Source of the DNA: Saccoglossus kowalevskii
Taxonomy: Eukaryota; Hemichordata; Enteropneusta; Harrimaniidae
Assembly: GCF_000003605.2 (NCBI RefSeq)
Contig: NW_003132365.1
Coordinates: 163,212-174,591, forward strand
DNA: 11,380 nt
Direction of reading: 5' to 3'
Shown here: one piece after another, positions 6,701 through 11,380 of the stretch
How positions within the stretch are numbered: the stretch's first letter is position 1
How the letters are laid out: every line of letters starts with the position of its first letter
The notes under the pieces: model-generated
What the model was told of the DNA's origin: nothing
Seen by the model: only the letters and a program-made list of their open reading frames with translations
The model's database searches: none
Position numbers and translations under genes: made by a program

Positions 6701-8600
6701 AATATGCTAGGCAGATGACACAAACAAACTATTGACATACTTTGATTATGATGGTCAATTGAGCTTACATTCAAAGATTGTTCTTTAATATACTCTGAGT
6801 TTGTATTGCCCACGCCAAACTGACATCTTTGGTATGGTTACATACTGTAAATATATATATATATTTTTTTTACAGAAAACCAGAACTCTCATTCTGTTTA
6901 CTTTGAAATTGCTGCAGCAGTAACTGGTTGTATTTTTGGTACAATTTTGGTCGTGCCATTAGTCTGGTGGTTCTTCAGAAAAACGAAAACAGCTAAACAA
7001 AATATCAATGCATTGCATTGTGAACAGTGGTCGGATGAAGGTAGGACGTGACTAAAGTTACACATAAAGATCTGTGCTCTCATTATTTCCCATTTCAACT
7101 GATCTAAAAATACTATGACTAAATCACTGCAATACACACTGAACACAAAATTCTCTCCAGTACTGAGATATAGATTATAACTATAATAGTATTTCAATGA
7201 CATTTATTTGAGCAATTGAGATAAATGATTCCTGATAAAAGATGCATGTCAATGAAGTTAAATAGATAACAAATATTCTCTGCTTTCATTGCAATTATTG
7301 ACTGCACAAATTAAGAGCATGGTATACATTTTGTTTATTTTTAAATATATTCATATTTTCCTCAGGTAATAAAGAAGACGTTCAATTCCAAGGAAGTACT
7401 TCTCCGCAGATATTGCTACTTTACTCAAAAGACTGTAATTTACATATCAATGTTGTAGATTGTTTAGCCAGGTTTTTATCTGTACAATGTGGCTGTTGCA
7501 TTCACTTTGACCTCTGGCAACGAAAAGAAATGATTCCCGCTAAAACTGAGTGGTTATTCCAAAAGATAAATATGGTTGACAAGATTGTCATTGTAGCATC
7601 ACATGGGACAAGAGAAAGATGGAATGAAAGATGTCATGATGGTACACATTTGTATAAATCACTTTGTTTAAAAGATGATTTATTAAATGCCGCACTGAAT
7701 ATAATTTGTAGCGATTTCAATCTTGGGATGAAGTCTGAACGATTTGGTAAATATGTCACTGTGTACTTTGATTACTGTAATTACAGTGATGTCCCCGAAC
7801 CTTTGAAAATGCTCGGCGAAACATTCCCACTGTTGAAGTCGTTGGAACATTTTTATTTGTATCTGAGAGATGTGAATGTGAGATCATTGCATGGTAAGCG
7901 CAAAGTTGCAGAGATGGAAACGATGTTGAGACACAGTGAAGCTGGCCGGGCATTAATAGAAAGTGTAAAATTGATGAAGGAATTTGTGAGTGAAAATCCA
8001 AAGTGGTATGTTTTGCATCTGTCTGACTTAGAGTGTGGTGGAGAATTCAGTAGCAATGACAGTCTCGGAATAAGTGTAGATGATGCATCTGATGGAAGTA
8101 GAGTTAAATTGGAATATACAGCCAATCAGGGAGGCAGTGTAGATACTAGTGTCATGAGTATACCCTTTTTAGGTCCAAATAACAATGATGTGGTGCAGCA
8201 GGTAAACATAGAGACTAGTAAACCAGTAGCATATGGAATCAGTGATGACTGTGGACATTATGTAAGGGTAGAATCAACAGATGAGGAAAGTGTTTTAAAG
8301 TCTGAAGTGCCTGTAGAGGTCACTGAAAATAGCCCATTTGTTAGTCCTTATGAAGATGGGTACCGCTCAGTAATTGCAGAACAGCCTAATTTGACATGTA
8401 ACAAATGTAACACTCGGCCGCAACATCAAATGTGCAAAAACTGTGCATTAATACCAGTATCTTATGCTGCAGATAGTAACAATCAGGAATCTATAAATCT
8501 TACTTTATCTTACGTTGATCCAGGATTCAATAAACATAAAAATAGTCTGGCTTCTTCAGAGTTTGAAAACATGGTCTTAGCTGTAAATTCAAAATCATGA
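3660..8600 (+). CDS. EGF-transmembrane-SEFIR receptor (IL-17 receptor-like), 3' part, four exons
   Basis: Predicted join of 3660-3764, 6320-6436, 6876-7040 and 7366-8600. Every junction obeys GT-AG and every intron is phase 1, so reading continues without a break and gives about 540 residues: EGF 1, EGF 2, a short linker, one membrane span, a SEFIR domain and a long acidic tail. This is a type I membrane receptor with an extracellular EGF part. Known for the family: SEFIR domains of IL-17 receptors bind the SEFIR domain of the adaptor Act1 (CIKS) and lead to TRAF and NF-kappaB signalling; that this protein does so is inferred. The 5' exons (signal peptide, possibly more EGFs) lie upstream of the window, beyond an antisense retrotransposon. 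Vertebrate IL-17 receptors have fibronectin-III-like ectodomains, so the EGF ectodomain is unusual. Exon joins are predicted by eye, not from transcripts. Confidence 0.8.
3958..3975. repeat. 8-bp inverted repeat with 2-nt spacer
   Basis: ACTGTTTA-CT-TAAACAGT is an exact inverted repeat inside the first visible intron. Flanking CTA and TAG could extend the stem with a one-base bulge. It may be the core of a small non-autonomous element, but no terminal repeats or target duplication were recognised. Confidence 0.5.
5160..6110 (-). pseudogene. Decayed DIRS-like RT-RNase H relic inside the intron
   Basis: Minus-strand reading gives, in the same order as the intact element on the left of the window, broken pieces similar to its RT and RNase H: EHTIGPF (near 6010), PKEN-like finger remnant (near 5960), NAFRL fused closely to VLPF (near 5870-5900), LFNHIAS (near 5825), LGIPI followed by KIEGPSSVITF and IELD (about 5680-5745), LPDKL (near 5645), and an RNase H end QQNFHMWYHTH (near 5170-5205). 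At DNA level GATGGGCCTTC and GATTGAATAGG-type blocks are shared with 1149-1160 and 1340-1351. Several stops, register changes and deletions are present; the stretch between motif A and motif B is missing and no YLDD is found. It is an old, dead copy from the same broad family but a clearly diverged lineage. Both limits are approximate; similarity may fade into the intron down to about 5040. Confidence 0.72.
6320..6436 (+). CDS. EGF-like exon 2 of the SEFIR receptor
   Basis: Acceptor GATTTTTAG ends at 6319; donor CAAG/GTATTT begins at 6437. The exon is 117 nt, phase 1 at both ends. The product reads EDACSVNPCGSDGTC, then NCSCRHGYTVNETCQ, with a canonical EGF pattern C-x4-C-x5-C-x10-C-x1-C-x9-C. 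Sequons N-C-S and N-E-T are possible glycosylation sites. Both EGF exons end in the same TGC CAA G, which fits origin by exon duplication. Confidence 0.9.
6437..6875 (+). other. Intron between EGF exon 2 and the transmembrane exon
   Basis: 439 nt with a (TA)n plus T-run tract right before the acceptor TTTTTTTTACAG. It contains a probable dead EGF exon (6612-6689). Nothing else is recognised. Confidence 0.75.
6612..6689 (+). pseudogene. Probable relic EGF exon with lost splice donor
   Basis: A good acceptor TTATTTTTCAG ends at 6611. The following 78 nt (a multiple of 3) read without a stop in the same phase-1 frame as the live exons: NLCTNSAWFLGHSVHCFC and onward, ending AGG CAA G. Compared with the live EGF exons, Cys1, Cys4-x-Cys5 and the terminal CAAG are kept; Trp (TGG) stands at the Cys2 position, Arg (AGG) at the Cys6 position, no Cys3 is present, and the donor GT is CT. 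This fits a former EGF exon dropped from the gene after losing its donor. It could be a chance likeness, as it is short. Confidence 0.4.
6876..7040 (+). CDS. Transmembrane exon of the SEFIR receptor
   Basis: Acceptor TTTTACAG ends at 6875; donor GAAG/GTAGGA begins at 7041. 165 nt, phase 1 at both ends. The product has a short linker (ENQNSHSVYFE), a single hydrophobic span of about 23 residues from IAAAVTGCIF to VWWFF, then a basic stop-transfer sequence RKTKTAK, setting a type I topology with the EGFs outside and SEFIR inside. The juxtamembrane segment ends CEQWSDE before the last exon. Confidence 0.88.
7041..7365 (+). other. Intron between the transmembrane and SEFIR exons
   Basis: 325 nt, AT-rich, GTAGGA at the 5' end and ATTTTCCTCAG at the 3' end. 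No coding or structural signal seen. Confidence 0.75.
7366..8600 (+). CDS. Last exon: SEFIR domain and cytoplasmic tail
   Basis: The exon begins after CTCAG (7365), phase 1, and codes for 410 residues plus a split codon to TGA at 8598-8600. The TTG at 7413 is an internal Leu, not a start. SEFIR spans about residues 13-165 of the exon: box-1-like QILLLYSKD, the amphipathic INVVDCLARFLSVQCGC, box-2-like DKIVIVASHGTRERW, then YVTVYFDY and FPLLKSLEHFYLYLRDV. The next block, GRALIESVKLMKEFVSENPKW, resembles the helical extension after SEFIR in IL-17RD-type receptors. The remaining tail is acidic and Ser/Thr-rich, with PVEVTE (fits the TRAF6 pattern P-x-E-x-x-acidic), tyrosines in SPYEDGYRSV, and a four-cysteine C-x2-C-x8-C-x2-C motif at 8397-8444. 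Act1-type signalling is inferred from the family. A bacterial-type TIR domain was considered but SEFIR spacing fits better. Confidence 0.9.
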
Positions 8601-9075
8601 TTATTATTCATATACATGATTGAGTCGCGACGTGTAACAGATATGTTGTGTTTGTGAACATGTATCAACGAAGAACGGATTGCTCTTTTCATAGCAATGC
8701 TTTATATTTATTTTGCTACCGGTCACTGTCCAGACAAGATTAACCAGTGTGATGTTTTTATAAATGATTATGTACTCTGATAAAAAAGTTATTTGTTTGG
8801 GCAGAAACATAGTGGTTGTCACTACCACCAATATGTCTGAATATCGACCCACTCGTGGCACATCAATGGAAATGCCACTTGCATCTAACTCTCCATGTGA
8901 CTCTGACGTCTGGAGTTACGGACACACGTGTTAACTTCTGTAGCAGTATTTTACATTGTTCCATTGTTCAAAGTCTGAATTAGTTGTATTTCAAGTACAT
9001 ATAATGTAAATGGTAATTCACTAAGTATCAAGTTATGTTCTGTTTATATGAATAAATTAATTTAATTGTTACAGC
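8601..9075 (+). other. 3' UTR and poly(A) signal of the SEFIR receptor
   Basis: AT-rich non-coding sequence after the stop. The first good AATAAA is at 9051-9056 (ATGAATAAATTAATTT), followed by a T-rich and GTCTCATTGTT stretch, so cleavage near 9070-9080 is likely. No earlier canonical AATAAA was noticed between 8601 and 9050. Confidence 0.6.
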
Positions 9076-9354
9076 GTCTCATTGTTTACTCCCGAGTGTT
9101 AAGCACACAATAGGAGTCTTAGGAGCTATATATCTTGATATCTCAAGAACCATTTTTCGATAAAACATGATGCATAGTTGCAAATTTCTCGTAAATAAGC
9201 GCCATTTGGTGACTGGATTGCACGTGAAACATTTACGTTACATGGTTCTGTTTGTAATATAGTTAACGACGATCCAGATAATCGCATACACGTTACAATT
9301 GAATAACTAGTCTTTTTTTGTGCAATTGGATCACAGTGTATTTTTTTTTCATTT

Positions 9355-9368
9355 CCACCGAAAGGTGG
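9355..9368. repeat. Small hairpin CCACC-GAAA-GGTGG
   Basis: A 5-bp GC-rich stem closed by a GAAA loop, following a run of T. GAAA is a stable GNRA tetraloop if transcribed. It is short and may be chance. Confidence 0.35.
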
Positions 9369-9430
9369 TTAATTAACATTTGTATTGTGATGCTATCAAA
9401 TAGGCGAGGTCAGCGGGGACAAGCGCTTCT

Positions 9431-9448
9431 GGGACTTTCGAAAGTCCC
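9431..9448. promoter_or_regulatory. Perfect 18-bp palindrome of two overlapping kappaB-like half sites
   Basis: GGGACTTTCGAAAGTCCC is an exact palindrome. Each strand reads GGGACTTTCG, one base off the canonical NF-kappaB site GGGACTTTCC. It lies 73 bp upstream of a TATA box and about 110-125 bp upstream of the predicted start of the downstream gene, a normal place for an enhancer-proximal site. Binding by a Rel/NF-kappaB protein is inference. Confidence 0.5.
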
Positions 9449-9520
9449 GGATGTGTCAGTGTGATAACCCCACGCGCAATGATATTCACATACTACACCT
9501 ATGTTTTAGATAGGAGGGTT

Positions 9521-9561
9521 TATATAAATAGAAATACGACCTAACGGAAACTCTTCACTTC
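9521..9561 (+). promoter_or_regulatory. Core promoter: TATA box and initiator
   Basis: TATATAAATA at 9521-9530 is followed by TCACTTC at 9555-9561, which fits the initiator consensus YYANWYY with the A at 9557. The distance from TATAAATA (9523) to 9557 is 34 nt, slightly long but acceptable. A second TATAAAT at 9768-9774 is too close to the downstream ATG to serve it. Confidence 0.5.
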
Positions 9562-9574
9562 TTTGTAACTATAC

Positions 9575-9682
9575 ATGCTTAATTTTCATATAGAAATTTT
9601 TCCAAACAAATTTAGCGATTTTTCGAGATTTTGTCTTGTTATACAGAAATCTGGAGACTTTCTTTACACCGGTAAGTGTTAA
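9575..9682 (+). other. Upstream open reading frame with an internal strong splice donor
   Basis: The first ATG after the predicted start opens a 35-codon frame ending TAA at 9680-9682. Within it, CCG/GTAAGT at 9671/9672 is a near-perfect splice donor, also in phase 1. So this stretch may be a uORF in the leader of the signal-peptide exon, or an alternative first exon. The product shows no signal peptide or known motif. Confidence 0.35.
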
Positions 9683-9786
9683 TTACCCCCAGCTCTGGAA
9701 CACGCTGCGCGTCGGACACGATTGTCTGACCATTTACCGAGTAGACATCAATGGGTTCACAGTGTACTATAAATCCAACGACTAGA

Positions 9787-9868
9787 ATGAAGTTCGTATT
9801 TTTGAAAAGTCTACTCTTCATCCTTCATTCAACTGCTAGCATACTTTGCCAGGTAGTCGGTCTTGCTG
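9787..9868 (+). CDS. Signal-peptide first exon of a second secreted or membrane gene, partial
   Basis: ATG at 9787-9789 with A at -3 opens MKFVFLKSLLFILHSTAS followed by ILCQVVGLA: a short basic n-region, a hydrophobic core and a small-residue region, a good signal peptide. Two donors are possible: CAG/GTAGTC at 9852 (phase 0) and CTG/GTAGGC at 9868 (phase 1). I prefer 9868 because phase 1 matches the EGF exons of the neighbour and the candidate exon at 10545. The promoter lies 230 bp upstream. Too short for an ORF listing. The rest of the gene is largely outside the window; a paralogue of the SEFIR receptor is possible but unproven. Confidence 0.5.
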
Positions 9869-10544
9869 GTAGGCTGACAACAGCATTTAAAACGGCAATA
9901 TTGTAGTTTCCATGCTTATGGAACTTCTGCAACCATGATTGTTTTACTTAATGTCTCGATAACATAGGGCCATCAGATGTTTAATGTGCTATGATCCAAT
10001 TGAATGTTTGTGTATTGTGATATATCACTACTATGTTGAAAATCAACGACCTTCCTATTGAAAGACCAGTGAATCATCTTAAATGCAATAGTTTTCAAAA
10101 AGTAGGTGATTATGGACTTGAAGCCACATCTCTTGGCTGAATGACGTACAATACATTGTTTTTACCCAGGATTTAAAAAAATAAAGGGAATGACCAAAAG
10201 GTTTTAATGTGCTAAATTACACACAAGCTACCAGTTTATTATAGTCAGCCCCCATACTGAGGACCCTCATACTGGGATAGAAAACTCACTCAGTGACATC
10301 TTTTTTTCGTAGTCGAATACAATAGCAGAATACAGCCTTCTTTGGGATTACTTGGACTAATAATGTGTATTACACTTCGACCTGAATGGCACCCCTGGCA
10401 ATATATCTATCTAACAACTAACCAGACAAGAAATTATCATTGAAGCAAATAATCACAAGCGCATTCTCAATTCCATCTTTTGCAATACAATGCCATCATT
10501 TGACCTTTAATGTTATCGCTCACTACAGATTGCCATTTTTTCAG
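9869..10544 (+). other. Putative first intron of the downstream gene
   Basis: AT-rich non-coding stretch. It contains only a short imperfect direct repeat (CATACTGAGGA and CATACTGGGA near 10253 and 10268). The open frame at 10440-10640 shows no recognisable protein. Confidence 0.4.
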
Positions 10545-10607
10545 ACTGTAATCATGTCTCATGTGGAAAAGTATTCCTTCTGTTTGCAATGTCATGTTAT
10601 TGCAATG
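10545..10607 (+). CDS. Candidate phase-1 EGF-like exon of the downstream gene
   Basis: Acceptor CCATTTTTTCAG ends at 10544; donor AATG/GTAAGA begins at 10608. The 63-nt exon is phase 1 at both ends and, after a G from the preceding exon, reads DCNHVSCGKVFLLFAMSCYC then Asn. C-x4-C-G then C-x-C matches Cys1, Cys2, Cys4 and Cys5 of the neighbour's EGF 2 (DACSVNPCGS, NCSC). Cys3 and Cys6 are absent, so it is either a divergent or degenerate EGF, one completed by a later exon, or a chance exon-like stretch. Confidence 0.35.
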
Positions 10608-10973
10608 GTAAGATTAAATTGTATTTCTTATTCTATTTGAACTTTTTAATGGCATTATCATACTGGTGGAGTGACTGACTGCAGCTGGTTATCTGCATTT
10701 TGTGGGAGGCAGGCATAGACACTAATTTGTACAGAAGAGCACTGCTCACTCCAAATGATTATAGCATACACACAAACGTGTCAACTCAATAATGTCACGA
10801 AGGTTTTTTTTAAATATTTTGGCACAATTAATGAAGGAATGTCGCCTTTATTCTCAAATCGGAGTTGCCGGTCTATAATAATCAATGAATGAATGAACTT
10901 AGTTAATCGCTGACTCACCACTTCTACCAAAACACTGCATGAACAATATAAGCCTCTATTCAAACTTTAGCAC
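10608..10973 (+). other. Non-coding AT-rich stretch, intron or intergenic
   Basis: No further exon with supported splice sites and cysteine pattern was found between the candidate EGF exon and the Penelope-like fragment. Confidence 0.4.
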
Positions 10974-11001
10974 GAATGTATATATATATATATATACATT
11001 C
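10974..11001. repeat. 28-bp perfect palindrome with (TA)n core
   Basis: GAATG, an alternating TA core, then CATTC form an exact 28-bp palindrome. It directly abuts the first recognisable residue of the Penelope-like fragment. It could be a microsatellite used as insertion site or a cruciform-forming junction. Confidence 0.7.
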
Positions 11002-11002
11002 T

Positions 11003-11380
11003 GTGAAAGAATAAAAAAAGCCATCTGTCGTATTTTCAAACTACACGGTCTGAAAGTCACAATCGAAGCTAATAAAAATATTGTCAACTTCCTGGACGTC
11101 ACATTCAACCTCACTGACAGCTCTTACAATCCATATATTAAACCCAACAGCCACCCACTATACGTACATAGAGAGAGCAACCACCCACCCTCCATCAAAA
11201 AGAATATACCGGCAGGAATCAACAAACGATTGTCATATCTTTCATCAGACGAAAAACACTTTGATCTAGCCGCGCCACCTTACCAGACAGCTCTAAATCA
11301 AAGTGGATATGATTATCACCTCAAATTCGAACCCCCACGGAAAGAAGAAGACAAACAGACCTCGTAACAACATCCTCTGG
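11003..11380 (+). mobile_element. Penelope-like element fragment, 5'-truncated, frame-broken
   Basis: The frame gives ICRIFKLHGLKVTIEANKN, IVNFLDVTFNL, YNPYIKPNSHPLYVH, SNHPPSIKKNIPAGINKRLS, SSDEKHF and a Tyr-x-x-Ala-Leu-x-x-Ser-Gly-Tyr block. This is the conserved segment just C-terminal to the RT catalytic core in Penelope-like elements. The catalytic YxDD region and everything before it are missing, because similarity starts right after the TA palindrome. The frame stops at 11365-11367, but from about 11342 a +1 register reads KKKTNRPRNNILW, which resembles the family's next conserved block. A one-base insertion around 11331-11345, perhaps in the CCCCC run, breaks the frame. The GIY-YIG endonuclease part would be beyond the window. 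The fragment is dead as a gene. Confidence 0.82.

Noticed and set aside
6850-6870. (TA)n plus T tract as a mobile-element scar
   Set aside because: It is adequately explained as the pyrimidine/AT tract before the transmembrane exon acceptor.
7413-7415. Start codon for a free-standing SEFIR protein
   Set aside because: The codon is TTG and the frame is continuous upstream to a clear phase-1 acceptor at 7365, so it is internal Leu in an exon.
9355-9368. Histone-type 3' stem-loop or structured RNA
   Set aside because: The stem is only 5 bp and does not match the histone consensus; no RNA gene context.
9431-9448. Heat-shock element reading of TTCGAA
   Set aside because: Heat-shock elements need NGAAN units with 2-nt spacing between TTC and GAA; here they touch directly.
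10440-10640. 66-codon plus-strand frame as a small gene
   Set aside because: The stretch with EGF-like cysteines reads in another frame and is bounded by splice signals; this frame shows no known motif.
1-11380. tRNA, rRNA or CRISPR-like array
   Set aside because: No cloverleaf, rRNA-like block or regularly spaced repeats were recognised, and the window is eukaryotic.

Overview
This window looks like nuclear DNA of an invertebrate animal. Evidence: split genes with GT-AG introns and symmetric phase-1 EGF exons, an interleukin-17-receptor type SEFIR domain, AT-rich introns, and retroelements of DIRS-like (tyrosine-recombinase) and Penelope-like type. The species cannot be named from the sequence; a marine invertebrate deuterostome or a lophotrochozoan would fit.

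Layout. (1) 1 to about 3.6 kb, minus strand: a DIRS-like retrotransposon running off the left edge. In its own direction it has a predicted TATA/initiator promoter (3407-3440), a Gag region spread over several frames (3266-1900), a long reverse transcriptase-RNase H frame with its catalytic residues present (2132-339), and the N-terminal part of a tyrosine recombinase (342-1) whose ATG overlaps the RT stop as ATGA. (2) 3660-9056, plus strand: the 3' part of a receptor gene. Two EGF exons (3660-3764, 6320-6436), a transmembrane exon (6876-7040) and a large last exon (7366-8600) encoding a cytoplasmic SEFIR domain and a long tail are joined by phase-1 introns. The 5' exons must lie left of the window, so the DIRS-like element sits antisense inside an upstream intron. 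The intron between the EGF exons carries a second, decayed DIRS-like RT-RNase H copy (about 5160-6110, minus strand). The next intron holds what looks like a dead EGF exon (6612-6689). A poly(A) signal lies at 9051. (3) 9.1-9.9 kb: a putative promoter with a perfect 18-bp kappaB-like palindrome (9431-9448), a TATA box (9521-9530) and an initiator match (9555-9561), followed by a signal-peptide exon (9787-9868, phase-1 donor). A possible phase-1 EGF-like exon (10545-10607) follows. This looks like the start of a second secreted or membrane gene in tandem, perhaps a paralogue of the SEFIR receptor. (4) 11.0 kb to the end: a 5'-truncated Penelope-like element fragment that starts directly at a 28-bp palindromic (TA)n tract and has a frame break near its right end.

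The most interesting biology is the EGF-transmembrane-SEFIR receptor, because known vertebrate IL-17 receptors have fibronectin-type ectodomains. It is accompanied by signs of EGF-exon turnover (one relic exon) and by a probable neighbouring gene with an NF-kappaB-like palindrome in its promoter. A plausible model is a small tandem locus of EGF-ectodomain, IL-17R-like immune receptors that is being reshaped by retroelements. The tandem-paralogue part is inference, since the second gene runs out of the window.
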